Origin: Verrucomicrobiaceae bacterium
Lineage (GTDB): Bacteria; Verrucomicrobiota; Verrucomicrobiia; Verrucomicrobiales; Akkermansiaceae
Direction: 5' to 3'
NCBI GenBank assembly: GCA_027487435.1
Contig: JAIYDP010000250.1
Location: forward strand, 1 to 49,332
Length of the DNA: 49,332 bases
This document shows, piece by piece, positions 27,465-36,470 of the stretch (position 1 is its first letter; each line of letters begins with the position of its first letter). Below the pieces are notes generated by a model, which searched no databases, was not told where the DNA came from, and saw nothing but the letters and a program-made list of their open reading frames with translations. Made by a program: the position numbers and the translations under genes.

Positions 27465-28772
27465 TCACGCGATGATTTCTTTCACCACGCGCCCATGGAC
27501 ATCGGTGAGGCGGAAGTCGCGGCCGGCGTGGCGATAGGTGAGTTTTTCGTGATCGAGTCCTAACAGATGCAGGATGGAGGCGTGCCAGTCGTGGATGCTT
27601 ACCTTGCCATCGACGGCGTCGTAGCCGTAGTCGTCGGTGACGCCATAGCGGCTGCCAGCTTTGACGCCGCAGCCGGCCATCCACATGGTGAACGCGCCGA
27701 CGTTGTGGTCGCGACCGTCCTGGCCTTCGGCATGGGGAGTGCGGCCGAATTCTCCGCCCCAGATGACGAGGGTGTCCTGGAGCAGACCGCGGGATTTCAG
27801 GTCGGTGAGGAGTCCGCGCAGCGGGAGATCGACGGCGGCGCAGCTTGCGGGGAGGACTTCGCCGAGGTTGAAGTGGTGATCCCAATCGCCGTGGTTGATT
27901 TCCACGAAACGCACGCCGGACTCGATCATGCGGCGGGCGAGCAGGCACTTGCGGCCGAAGTCGTCGGTGACGGCGGTGCCGATGCCGTAGAGCTTGCGGG
28001 TGGCTTCGGTTTCCTTTTCGATGTCCATGACGCCGGGCATTGCGCTTTGCATGCGGTAGGCGAGTTCGAAGGATTCGATGAGGCCCTCCACTTGGGGGTC
28101 TTGTGTTTCGCGGGTGAGTTTGTAGGCGTTGAGCGAGCGGACGAGGTCGAGTTCCTTGCGCTGGGCCTCGGGTGTTAGAGGTGATTTCAAGTTCGCTACT
28201 TCTGCACTGGCGATGGGGCGTTTTTCTACTCCGATGCGGGTGCCTTGGAATTTCGAGGGCAAAAACGAGCTGCCATAGTTTTGCGCGCCGCCGAGGCCGC
28301 TGGGCGGGGCGAGGGTGATGAAGCCTGGGAGATTTTCATTGAGCGAGCCGAGTCCGTAGTGCGTCCACGCGCCGAGAGACGGCCGCACGAACTGCGAGCT
28401 GCCGGTGTGCAGGCGCAGGTATGCTTGGGGATGGGCGGGGACTTCCGTCTGCATACCGTGGAGGAAGCAGAGGTCATCGGCGCAGGCGGCGAGTTCGGGA
28501 AACAGCTCGGACATCCAGTGACCGCTCTGGCCGTGCTGGGAAAATTTCCACCGTGAGCCTAACAACTTTGTGCCGGGACGCGGGCCGGGTTTACTGGAAT
28601 CGGCATTGAGCTTGGGCTTGTAGTCGAAGGTGTCCACATGCGAGGGCGCGCCGCGCATGCAGAGAAAGATGACGCGTTTGGGTGATTTCTTTGCAGGCTC
28701 GGCGGCGAGGGCGGAGAGTCCGAGCCAGCCGAAGCCGAGCGAACTGGTTTGGAGGAATTGTCTGCGGTTCAT
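27465..28772 (-). CDS. DUF1501 family protein, Tat-exported
   Basis: A 435-residue protein of the alkaline-phosphatase/sulfatase-like superfamily branch DUF1501, usually paired with PSD1 cytochromes in Planctomycetota and Verrucomicrobiota. The leader NRRQFLQTSSLGFGWLGLSAL is a twin-arginine signal. Family blocks: RVIFLCMRGAPSHVDTFDYKP, a GMQTEVPAHPQAYLRLHTG stretch, FVEINHGDWDHH, and VIWGGEFGRTPHAEGQDGRDHN near 315-340, with His/Asp residues suited to metal binding. It begins 15 bp after the PSD1 cytochrome stop. The reaction is unknown. Co-transcription with MbnP-MauG and a YHYH sulfatase is the unusual point. Confidence 0.93.
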   Translation of the reverse strand: MNRRQFLQTSSLGFGWLGLSALAAEPAKKSPKRVIFLCMRGAPSHVDTFDYKPKLNADSSKPGPRPGTKLLGSRWKFSQHGQSGHWMSELFPELAACADDLCFLHGMQTEVPAHPQAYLRLHTGSSQFVRPSLGAWTHYGLGSLNENLPGFITLAPPSGLGGAQNYGSSFLPSKFQGTRIGVEKRPIASAEVANLKSPLTPEAQRKELDLVRSLNAYKLTRETQDPQVEGLIESFELAYRMQSAMPGVMDIEKETEATRKLYGIGTAVTDDFGRKCLLARRMIESGVRFVEINHGDWDHHFNLGEVLPASCAAVDLPLRGLLTDLKSRGLLQDTLVIWGGEFGRTPHAEGQDGRDHNVGAFTMWMAGCGVKAGSRYGVTDDYGYDAVDGKVSIHDWHASILHLLGLDHEKLTYRHAGRDFRLTDVHGRVVKEIIA

Positions 28773-28787
28773 GGCGGTGATGGGTTG

Positions 28788-31250
28788 TTAGTTGAGGAAA
28801 AGGAAATCGGCGCTGCACAAAAGGGCGCGGCAGATGGCGGTCCAGGCGGTGAGGTCATCGCCGCCGATTTGGCGGGCGGCTTGCATTTCATCGGGCAAGG
28901 GTTTGCGGTTCCAGGCGAGGCGGCAGGCGAGTTCGAAGCGTTTTTCAAAGCCGTTCCCTTTCATGACGCGCTGTGCCATCGCTCCGGCCATCTCGGTGAC
29001 GAAGCTGTCGTTCATGAGATAAAGTGCTTGTGGTGGCACGATGGTGGTGTCGCGGGCACCGCGGACCATGCTCGGGTCGCTGAAGTCAAAAACGGCGAGT
29101 GTTTCCGCCTGCACGGTGCGGGCGATGGGCAGGTAGAGGCTGCGGTAGTGGTCGTTGGCGGTTTCGATCTGGCTTTCCTTGAGTGCTTGGAAACGGTCGC
29201 CGCCGATGGGGCCATCGCCGACTTTTGCGATCATGGAACCGATGGGCGGATTCGTCTGAAGCGTGCCGCTGGCGGCAAGCATGGAATCGCGGATGGTTTC
29301 GGCATCGAGTCGCCGTGTGTTCATGCGCCAAAGGAGCTTGTTATCGGGATCGATGAGGTGGTTTTTTTCGTCAAACTTCGTATCGAGTTGATAGACGTTG
29401 CTGGTGACGATGCGCTTGATAAGCCGCTTGATGCTCCAGCCGTCGGCGATGAATTGTTGCGCGAGGAAATCTAACAATTCCGGATGGGAGGGGGCGATGC
29501 CGCTGGCACCGAAGTTGTCCACGGTCTCGACGAGGCCGCGCCCAAAGAGCCAGTGCCAGACGCGGTTGACGGTCACGCGGGCGGTCAGCGTATTTTGCTC
29601 CGAGGCGATCCATTGGGCGAGTTCGAGCCGGCCGCTGGTGCCGGTAGGGATGTTCAATGAATGACCATAGGCGAGGATTTCCGGAATGCCGCGCGGGACT
29701 TTTTCCGTTTCGTTGTCGATGCTGCCGCGCACGAAGAATGGGCTATCGCCGATGATGAGGAAACCGCTGTCCGCGCGCTTGCTGGCGTTCGGGCCACCCT
29801 GTCTTCTGGCGCGGGGATCGGCGGGCGGGGCGGTGGTGGGTTTGTCACGCACGCCGATGATTTTCGGTTTCACGCTGCCATCCGGATGGAAGGCGCTCAG
29901 TTCCATCTCGATCCGTTTCGCCTGTGTGATGACGCGCACCACCTCGAAGCCGGTCATTTCACCGCCGCCGCCTCCGGATGATCTTCCACCGGGCCTGCGC
30001 GAGGCGAGGGCGGCGTCGCGTTGTTTGATGAGCTCATCGAGTTGCGATTTTTTGCGCTGCCATTCGGTGGGATCCATGCGGCGATCCACGACGGGAAGTT
30101 TCCATGATTCCGGCGCGTCGATGAGGGTGGAAGCGTTGCGTTCCCGCACACCACCGGCGGTTCCATAGAGGGTATCCGTGCTGAGGAAAATTCCTGCGAT
30201 CGATGTGTAGTCGCGCTGGGAGATCGGGTCGAACTTGTGGTCGTGGCAGCGGGCGCAGGAGATTGTCGTGGCCATGAAAGCTTGCGAGACGGTATCGATC
30301 TGCTCGTCCGCGACATCCACCGCGAACTGGCGCGGATCGGTGCCGTTCAGTGACTTGGTTCCGATGGCGAGAAAGCCGGTGGCGATCTGGTGCTCGGCGC
30401 GTTCGGGGTCGTGGGCGGCGGGCAGGAGGTCGCCGGCGAGTTGTTCGCGGATGAACTCATCGAAGGGTTTGTCCTTATGAAATGAGTCGATCACATAATC
30501 GCGATAGCGCCAGGCCTCGGGGAAGGTCGAGTTCATATCGCCGCCGGTGGTTTCCGCGTAGCGGGCGACATCGAGCCAATGCCGCGCCCAGCGCTCGGCG
30601 AAGGCGCGGCTTTCTAACAAACGGTCGATGAGGTTTTCCACGGAGGCATCCGGGGCGGGCGGGAGTCCTGTGAGATCGAGGTAAAGGCGGCGAATGAGCG
30701 TCTCGTTATCGGCGCGGGCGACGGGTTCCAAGCCTTTCGCTTCGAGTGCGGCGAGGATGAAACGGTCGATGTCGGTCTTGGCCCAAGCTTCGTTTTTTAC
30801 CGTGGGGACTTTGGGTTTTGTGAGAGGCTGATAGGCCCACCAATCCTTCGCGTTCATACCGTCGTATTTTTTCGCGGTCGTCTTGCCATCGCGCGGATCT
30901 GCGGCACCCGCCTTCACCCATGCCTCGATGTCTGCGATGGTGGAATCCGGCATTTTTCCCCCTTTCTTCTCCGGGGGCATTCCGGTATCCGGGTCATGCC
31001 AACGGATGGCTGCGATGAGCAGACTTTTTTCGAGATCGCCGGGGACAACTGCCGGGCCTGTATCGCCACCGGTGCGGATGCCCTCGCGGGTGTCGAGCAG
31101 CAGGCCGCCCTTTGATTTACCGGCTTCCACAGAATGGCATTCGTAGCAGTGCTTCACCAGCACGGGGCGAATTTTTGATTCGAAGAAATCATTCCCAGCG
31201 ACAAGTGGGGTGGTGACGAGGAGGAGAGAAAAAATGTATCGTTTTTTCAT
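28788..31250 (-). CDS. PSD1 and planctomycete cytochrome c domain protein (PSCyt1-PSCyt2-PSD1)
   Basis: An 820-residue exported protein. The ATG at 31250 gives a signal peptide (KRYIFSLLLVTTPLVAG); the frame extends upstream into the previous gene but this is clearly the start. Haem c motif CYECH is at residues 35-39, followed by GGLLLDTREG (PSCyt1). DUF1549/PSCyt2 follows (DIDRFILAALEAKGLEP...LYLDLTGLPPAP; RYAETTGGDMNS; CARCHDHKFDPISQRDY, a second CxxCH). DUF1553/PSD1 is at the C-terminus (RLELAQWIASEQNTLTARV; VETVDNFGASG). A Gly/Ser-rich insert (GRSSGGGGGEM) lies in the middle. It starts 11 bp after the sulfatase-YHYH stop and is followed by its usual DUF1501 partner. Confidence 0.93.
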   Translation of the reverse strand: MKKRYIFSLLLVTTPLVAGNDFFESKIRPVLVKHCYECHSVEAGKSKGGLLLDTREGIRTGGDTGPAVVPGDLEKSLLIAAIRWHDPDTGMPPEKKGGKMPDSTIADIEAWVKAGAADPRDGKTTAKKYDGMNAKDWWAYQPLTKPKVPTVKNEAWAKTDIDRFILAALEAKGLEPVARADNETLIRRLYLDLTGLPPAPDASVENLIDRLLESRAFAERWARHWLDVARYAETTGGDMNSTFPEAWRYRDYVIDSFHKDKPFDEFIREQLAGDLLPAAHDPERAEHQIATGFLAIGTKSLNGTDPRQFAVDVADEQIDTVSQAFMATTISCARCHDHKFDPISQRDYTSIAGIFLSTDTLYGTAGGVRERNASTLIDAPESWKLPVVDRRMDPTEWQRKKSQLDELIKQRDAALASRRPGGRSSGGGGGEMTGFEVVRVITQAKRIEMELSAFHPDGSVKPKIIGVRDKPTTAPPADPRARRQGGPNASKRADSGFLIIGDSPFFVRGSIDNETEKVPRGIPEILAYGHSLNIPTGTSGRLELAQWIASEQNTLTARVTVNRVWHWLFGRGLVETVDNFGASGIAPSHPELLDFLAQQFIADGWSIKRLIKRIVTSNVYQLDTKFDEKNHLIDPDNKLLWRMNTRRLDAETIRDSMLAASGTLQTNPPIGSMIAKVGDGPIGGDRFQALKESQIETANDHYRSLYLPIARTVQAETLAVFDFSDPSMVRGARDTTIVPPQALYLMNDSFVTEMAGAMAQRVMKGNGFEKRFELACRLAWNRKPLPDEMQAARQIGGDDLTAWTAICRALLCSADFLFLN

Positions 31251-31261
31251 ATGGATCGTGG

Positions 31262-34072
31262 TTATGGGGTATCGATCACGTCGTAGGCATCCACCCCATC
31301 GGTGCGGATGCGGTGGAAGCTGCGTTGTGGGGTGGCTGCGGGGACGGTGGCTTGGGTTTGGAAGGCGGTGCCATCTACGGGGACTTGGGGAAGCGCTGTC
31401 CAAGTTGTTAGATCGGCGCTGCTTTCGACGACGTAGTTTCCGCCCTCCGCGCTGTCCCAACGCAGGACGACATTGCCACCACTTTTTTCGAGGCTGTCGA
31501 TGCGGTTGGTGACGTTGGCACCGCCGGTGTAGGTGGTGACGTGGGGTGTTTCGATGCCGTTGAAGCCGACGGTGCTGGCTGCGGCGTAGTTGCCGCCTTG
31601 CTTCACGCCGTAGTATTGGCGGCCGATGATGTAGGGGTAGGCGGGTTGAAACTGGGCATCGATGGTGACGAAGTAGGCGTAGGTGCCTTGGGGAAACTCG
31701 GGGGTGACGCACCAGCGGCCATTGGAGTCATCGAGATCGAAATCGGTGCCTTGGATGTAGCCGCGGTCGCCGAGGTAATCGAAGTCCTGGAGATACCAAC
31801 CGATGGGGAATGCGGCACTAACGGCGGGGCCGGTGGCGGTATCGGCGGCGTTGGGGTTGTTGCCGTGGCCAGAGCGGATCGCCCATGCGGGGAGGGAGTT
31901 GCGTCCGACGGTGTTGAGGTTGGTGGTGCCGAAGTTTCCATCGCGCGGGACGAAGCCGCTGATGATGCGACGGATGCCGCTGTTTGCGCTGTTGGCGGTG
32001 CTGTATCCGTAGGGGCCGTAGATCGGGTAACCATCGAAGCTCCAACCGAGGATGGGGCTGTGCTGCGGCGGTGTGGTAGCCTCGGTGTAGGTGTGGGTAG
32101 CGGGAGCGTAGTTCATGTGGTCGCCCATTTCATAACGCAGTGCGAAGGGGCTGATGTGATGGTGGCTTTCGCCAGTGAAGGGCTGATGGGAGCCGGCGGG
32201 ATCGAAGGTGAGGCCTTCGGCGAGGCGGGCGTTGCGCGTCCAGAATTCGAGGCCGTTGGCGGCGGTGTTCACATCGGCGGTGCCGTTCCAGTAAAAGGCA
32301 TCGAGCTGATTGTGGATGATGGTGGTGTTTGCCCAGATGGCGATGGGGCCGAAGTTGGTGTTGGTTTTGGTAACGGCGGGTGCGGGCTGGCGCGGGATGC
32401 GGGCGAGCATGTCCCACTGGTTCGGGTAGTTCACGAAGCGCTGCGTTTTTTCCTCGTCGAAATACCATGGCCCCATGGTGTAGTGCGGCATGGAAGAGCC
32501 TTTGACATAGACCCAGTTGGCGCTGACGCGGATGCTATCGATGCCGGCGTAGGCGGGGAGGGCTTGGGTGCCGTTGCGAACGCCGACGGTGGGTTCGGGT
32601 GCCCATGTCGTATCGGAGATGCCATTGAGGGCGCGGGCCTGGGTGCGAAAGATGCGGGCGTATTCGGAGCCGGTGGTGGTTTGCCAAGCGGTTTCCACGG
32701 GGGTGCCGAGGACGTTCGCGGGAGAGATGGCGGTGTCGAGTTGCGCGGTGATAGCTTCGTAGGCGGCCTGGGCGGAGGTGTTGAGAGAGCCTAACAGAAG
32801 ATTGGTCTGCTCGTCGGGATCGCTGGGGAGAAAGTGCAGGCTCTCGGTGTTGTCCTGGAAACGCATCAGCTTGTAGTCGCCATAACGCACGGTCGCGCCC
32901 GCATCCTCTGGCAGGATGTTGGTGCCCGATGATTCGCTACGGGCGAATCGCGGAGCGGCGGATTGGTTTTGAAGCAAGGGGAGGAGGCTGAGGCTATCGA
33001 TGGGCTTGAGGGCGGGTTGGGTGGCGGCGACGTTGATGCCTGCCATTTCGAGGATCGTGCTGTAAAGATCCACGGCGTGGACGACATCGGGGATCTCACG
33101 GTTCGGGGCGACCAGGCCGGGGCCGCTGATGAGAAGGGGCACGCGCACGCCGCCTTCGTAAAGGGATTCCTTGGAATGACCATTGCTGAAAGGGGGCTGG
33201 ATCACTTGGTTCGGCGAGCCGTTATCGCCGATGAGGATGACCCAGGTATTGGCACGGACGGCGGGGGTGAGGCTGGCGAGTAGTCGGCCGATTTCCGTGT
33301 CCAACGCCTGCACGGCGGCGTTGTAATGGGTGCGCAGGTTGGTGTTGATGGGGAGTGTGTTCCATCCTGGGACGGTGGTGTCATAGGTGTGGAGATTGGC
33401 GGGTGGCTTGTGGAAGGGGCTGTGCGGGGCGTTGTAGGCGACCCAGGCGAACCATGGGTTGGTGCCGCGAGCGGTGATCCAGTCGATGGTGTCGTTGGTG
33501 GTGTCGGTGGTCGCGTAGGTGGTGGTGCTATTGTTGGCTCCTGTGACGCCGTTGATGGTTTTTGTCCATGCGCTGTAGGTTCCGGTGCCGCCGTTTCCGC
33601 CGGTGAGTCCACCGTTGAGGCTGCCTGCGAAGTGAGTCCAACCGCCGATGTTGGCGGGGTCGTTGGCCATGTTGTTGCTGAGGGAGAGATGCCATTTGCC
33701 GAAATGGGCGAGTCCGTAGCCGAGGCTGTTATTTGCTGCGAAAGCGCGTGGCAGGGTGAACTCGCCCGCCATGAGCTGACCGTCATTAGCAGTGACGGCT
33801 GTGGTGACGCCGTGCCGGAAGGGATGCCGCCCGGTGAGCATCGTGGCACGGGTGGGCGAGCAAGTGGGCAGGGCGTAGGCGTTGCGGAACTGCACGCCGT
33901 TGGCCTTGAGGGCATCGATGTTTGGAGTGGGTGGCAAGGCCGCACCGGGACTGTTGTTGTAGAGCGCGAGGCTGTCCGTGCCGAGGTCATCGGCGATGAT
34001 GAGCAGGACGTTGCGCTGCTGCGCGTGAGCGGCAGTGAGGAGGATGGCTGCGAGGGCGGAGACTATTTTCAT
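31262..34072 (-). CDS. Exported sulfatase fused to a YHYH domain
   Basis: A 936-residue protein, first gene of the minus-strand operon. Signal peptide 1-18, then a sulfatase domain: NVLLIIADDLGTDSL (Asp28-Asp29), formylglycine motif CSPTR with Cys71, LTGRHPFRHG, GKWHLS and IGDNGSPN. After about residue 480 comes a YHYH-type domain: ESHHHISPFALRYEMGDH, the hallmark ILGWSFDGYPIYGPYGYS, and GTYAYFVTIDAQFQPAYPY. A short beta-sandwich tail with WDSAEGGNYVVESSADL closes the protein. YHYH domains are histidine-rich and of unknown function; the literal YHYH is replaced by SHHH here. Fusion to a sulfatase, in one operon with an MbnP-MauG protein, suggests metal or redox chemistry linked to a sulfated substrate; that is inference. 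The low-complexity Thr/Asn/Gly stretch at about 155-190 is notable. Confidence 0.88.
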   Translation of the reverse strand: MKIVSALAAILLTAAHAQQRNVLLIIADDLGTDSLALYNNSPGAALPPTPNIDALKANGVQFRNAYALPTCSPTRATMLTGRHPFRHGVTTAVTANDGQLMAGEFTLPRAFAANNSLGYGLAHFGKWHLSLSNNMANDPANIGGWTHFAGSLNGGLTGGNGGTGTYSAWTKTINGVTGANNSTTTYATTDTTNDTIDWITARGTNPWFAWVAYNAPHSPFHKPPANLHTYDTTVPGWNTLPINTNLRTHYNAAVQALDTEIGRLLASLTPAVRANTWVILIGDNGSPNQVIQPPFSNGHSKESLYEGGVRVPLLISGPGLVAPNREIPDVVHAVDLYSTILEMAGINVAATQPALKPIDSLSLLPLLQNQSAAPRFARSESSGTNILPEDAGATVRYGDYKLMRFQDNTESLHFLPSDPDEQTNLLLGSLNTSAQAAYEAITAQLDTAISPANVLGTPVETAWQTTTGSEYARIFRTQARALNGISDTTWAPEPTVGVRNGTQALPAYAGIDSIRVSANWVYVKGSSMPHYTMGPWYFDEEKTQRFVNYPNQWDMLARIPRQPAPAVTKTNTNFGPIAIWANTTIIHNQLDAFYWNGTADVNTAANGLEFWTRNARLAEGLTFDPAGSHQPFTGESHHHISPFALRYEMGDHMNYAPATHTYTEATTPPQHSPILGWSFDGYPIYGPYGYSTANSANSGIRRIISGFVPRDGNFGTTNLNTVGRNSLPAWAIRSGHGNNPNAADTATGPAVSAAFPIGWYLQDFDYLGDRGYIQGTDFDLDDSNGRWCVTPEFPQGTYAYFVTIDAQFQPAYPYIIGRQYYGVKQGGNYAAASTVGFNGIETPHVTTYTGGANVTNRIDSLEKSGGNVVLRWDSAEGGNYVVESSADLTTWTALPQVPVDGTAFQTQATVPAATPQRSFHRIRTDGVDAYDVIDTP

Positions 34073-34118
34073 ACACAGGATTCAACCACGGTGGGATGAA
34101 GCTTTGGCTCTTTTGTGG

Positions 34119-34137
34119 ATAAATTCGCATTTATAAT
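34119..34137. promoter_or_regulatory. Palindrome and -10 box between divergent sulfatase-YHYH operon and two-component genes
   Basis: In the 104-bp divergent spacer, ATAAAT-tcgc-ATTTAT (34119-34134) is a perfect palindrome overlapping TATAAT at 34132-34137, a consensus -10 box 40 bp before the response regulator start. No good -35 box is seen. Such an arrangement could let one regulator control both directions. The CusR/CopR consensus boxes known from proteobacteria were not found. Confidence 0.4.
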
Positions 34138-34176
34138 CCTGCGCCTTCGTCGGCGGTGTGATACGCTCTGCGCATC

Positions 34177-34851
34177 ATGCGAATTTTACTACTCGAAGAT
34201 CAGGAGCGCCTGCGTGCCTCCACCCAGAAGGGTTTGGAGGAGATGGGCTTTTCGGTGGATGCGGTGGAGGATGGTGATGTCGCGCTGGAACAGGCGCTGG
34301 GCATGCCGTATGATGCTCTTGTATTGGACATCATGGTGCCTGGGCGGGATGGGCTGAGCATCTTGCGCGCATTGCGGGAGCGCAAGCACGCCACGCCTAT
34401 CATCCTGCTCACGGCGCGGGCTGCTTTGCCGGAAAAATTGGAAGGGCTGAACCTGGGCGCGGATGATTATCTAACGAAGCCATTTTTCGTGGAGGAGCTG
34501 GCTGCCCGTTTGCGCACGGTGGTGCGCCGTCAATCAGGTGCGCCGAACCATTTGTTGAGGATCGCCAACCTTCAGATGGATCTTTTCACTCGCAAGGTAT
34601 CACGGGGAGGCAGTGAGATCGAGCTTTCGGCACGTGAATTCGAGCTACTGGAGTTTCTGATGCGCACGCCGGGCCGGGTATTTAGCCGGGTGCAGATTTA
34701 TGAACATGTGTGGGGCTATGGCATGGATCTGGAAAGCAATTTGGTGGAAGTTTACATGCAGCGCCTCCGTGCGAAGATCGATAAGGATCAAGAAGTCAAA
34801 CTCCTCCGCACCGTGCGCGGTGTGGGTTACACCTTGGATGAGCCGTCATGA
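34177..34851 (+). CDS. OmpR-family response regulator
   Basis: A 224-residue DNA-binding regulator. The receiver domain covers about residues 1-118: acidic pocket LLEDQ near 6-9, phospho-acceptor Asp51 in LVLDIMVPG, the Thr/Lys switch residues in ILLTARA and DDYLTKPF. A winged-helix OmpR/PhoB output domain covers 130-222 (LSAREFELLEFLMRTPGRVFSR; VEVYMQRLRAKID; LLRTVRGVGYTL). The wording VGYTLDEPS and the short receiver resemble the CusR/CopR/QseB group that often responds to metals or envelope stress. Its stop overlaps the kinase start by 4 bp, and it is divergent from the MbnP-MauG/YHYH operon, the likely target. Confidence 0.95.
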   Translation: MRILLLEDQERLRASTQKGLEEMGFSVDAVEDGDVALEQALGMPYDALVLDIMVPGRDGLSILRALRERKHATPIILLTARAALPEKLEGLNLGADDYLTKPFFVEELAARLRTVVRRQSGAPNHLLRIANLQMDLFTRKVSRGGSEIELSAREFELLEFLMRTPGRVFSRVQIYEHVWGYGMDLESNLVEVYMQRLRAKIDKDQEVKLLRTVRGVGYTLDEPS

Positions 34852-36311
34852 ACACTGCGCAGCGACCTTCTTTCCGTTTGCGGCTAGCGATCCAGATGAT
34901 GATCATGGCGGGCATTCTGGTGGCCGCCTCTGGAGCGGCCGCATGGTGGTATGCGCAGCAGTTGCTCACGCGAAATCTCGATCTCCGCGTAGCCGATAGC
35001 GCACGCCGGCTGTGGACGCAACTGACGCCTCGTCATGGCAATGCGGAAATGCGTGAGGCCGCGGGTGCGGTCTTTGGCACGGAGGCTCTGGAGAATGGCA
35101 CCATCGCGGTGGTGGTGCAGAGTCACAGTGCGGATTTTCCGGTGATCTATTCCAGCGAGGAGAGCCTGGGAAATGGTTTTCCCGATCATTTGCCGAGTGG
35201 TGATGGCATCATTCCTTCGTTGGAGGATTCCTCTAGTCCTGAGCGCACACCGCCCGCACAGCGCGGGCGATTGTTGCGGCCACAGATGCCGGAAATCCGC
35301 CAGCCGAGCTATTTCACCGCCATCAGAGCCGATGGACAGTGGCGCTATACGGCCTTGAGTAGTCCACGTTACACGGTGTTTGTGGGTATCTCGACGCGGG
35401 AGTTTTATGCCGAGGTGCGTCATGCCGCCTGGAGTTTCGCGGCTGCGGGTGTGACGGGGCTTTTGCTCGCCGGACTCGGGGCCTGGTGGCACGCTGGGCG
35501 TGCGATGCGCCCGCTTCAACGGGTGGTCGCCACGGCGAAAAAATTGAGCGTCGCAGAACTGGGCGAGCGTCTTCCCACGACGAAACAAGATGATCGCGAG
35601 TTCGCAGAGTTGATCGCGGTGCTCAATGAGATGATGGATCGGCTGCAACAAAGTTTCCAGCAGGCCGCCCGCTTCACGGCGGATGCTTCACATGAATTGA
35701 AGACGCCGCTCGCCGTGATGCAGGCGACACTGCACGATGCCTTGCAATCCGGCGAGCCGCCGCCGGTGGAAGCATTACTGGCGGAGGTATCTCGTCTCAA
35801 GTCGATCACCCAAAGCCTGCTCCTGCTCTCGCAGGCGGATGCGGGCAAGCTGCCTCTCCATAGGGAACGTTATGACCTCAGCGCTGAAATTTCCGGCATC
35901 GCTGAAGATGCCGAGGCACTCTGCGCCAGTGCCGAACTCACCTGCGAGCATGACGTAGCGCCTGGAATCGAAGTCGATGCAGACCGCTTGATGATGCGCC
36001 ATGTCTTCCGCAATCTGCTTTCCAATGCCGTCAAGTACAACCGGCCAGGTGGCATGGTTGCTATGAGCCTCTGCCGCCAGGATTCCCGCGCGGTTTTCAC
36101 TATCACCAATACCGGCTCCGGAATCCCGCAGGAAATGCAGCCCCGGCTCTTCGAGAGGTTCTTCCGCGTGGATCACGCACGCCATGGGGACGGCAACGGA
36201 CTGGGACTCAACATCGCGTCCGAACTCGCTAAGGCAAACGGCGGCGAGGTCACACTCGTAGAATCCGCGAATGACAAGACGACCCTGCGAGTGAGCCTGC
36301 CTGCTTCATGA
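34848..36311 (+). CDS. Membrane sensor histidine kinase, CusS/heavy-metal-sensor-like
   Basis: A 487-residue kinase with two membrane spans (about 15-37 and 194-215) enclosing a periplasmic sensor region of roughly 155 residues. A HAMP linker follows (about 216-268; MRPLQRVVATAKKLS), then HisKA with FTADASHELKTPLAV, phospho-accepting His282. HATPase_c follows, with N box HVFRNLLSNAVKYN, G boxes NTGSGIP and GDGNGLGLNI. The HAMP and H-box wording resembles heavy-metal sensor kinases (CusS/CopS). The ligand cannot be read from sequence; the periplasmic loop holds few His and no Cys cluster, so copper sensing is only a hypothesis drawn from the neighbouring operon. Translationally coupled to the regulator (ATGA overlap). 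Confidence 0.93.
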   Translation: MNTAQRPSFRLRLAIQMMIMAGILVAASGAAAWWYAQQLLTRNLDLRVADSARRLWTQLTPRHGNAEMREAAGAVFGTEALENGTIAVVVQSHSADFPVIYSSEESLGNGFPDHLPSGDGIIPSLEDSSSPERTPPAQRGRLLRPQMPEIRQPSYFTAIRADGQWRYTALSSPRYTVFVGISTREFYAEVRHAAWSFAAAGVTGLLLAGLGAWWHAGRAMRPLQRVVATAKKLSVAELGERLPTTKQDDREFAELIAVLNEMMDRLQQSFQQAARFTADASHELKTPLAVMQATLHDALQSGEPPPVEALLAEVSRLKSITQSLLLLSQADAGKLPLHRERYDLSAEISGIAEDAEALCASAELTCEHDVAPGIEVDADRLMMRHVFRNLLSNAVKYNRPGGMVAMSLCRQDSRAVFTITNTGSGIPQEMQPRLFERFFRVDHARHGDGNGLGLNIASELAKANGGEVTLVESANDKTTLRVSLPAS

Positions 36312-36345
36312 CTTGCCTGGGTTTCTTATGAGTCGAAGACTCTAC

Positions 36346-36470
36346 TCACAATTTCGCGGCTTCGTTCTGGCGTTTCTTGAGCAGTTTTTTCATCGTGGCG
36401 ACTGTTTCCGTATGTTTGGGATGGTCTGCGATGTTTTTTTCCTGCGGGTCTTTCGATCGATCAGCAGTTT
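36346..36470 (-). pseudogene. Sulfatase C-terminal remnant (copy B)
   Basis: Minus-strand frame: ...DRSKDPQEKNIADHPKHT then ETVATMKKLLKKRQNEAAKL and a TGA stop at 36346-36348. It is the same sulfatase end as in copy A at 24820-24952, with a different last dozen residues. Upstream of it, still inside the repeat, is the degraded 3' end of the nucleotidyltransferase (SNTSDTDDA, with a TAG nine codons before the end). Confidence 0.7.

Noticed and set aside
31541..32794. Plus-strand open frame of 417 codons opposite the sulfatase-YHYH gene
   Set aside because: Gly/Val/Ala-rich translation typical of an antisense shadow; the minus strand carries conserved sulfatase and YHYH motifs.
25718..34072. 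Apparent enrichment of the motif GTTAG/CTAAC in the GC-rich block
   Set aside because: About 30 noticed occurrences over the window are not above chance for a 5-mer on two strands.
34884..35651. Minus-strand open frame of 255 codons within the histidine kinase
   Set aside because: Antisense to HAMP/HisKA sequence; no recognisable domain or start signal.
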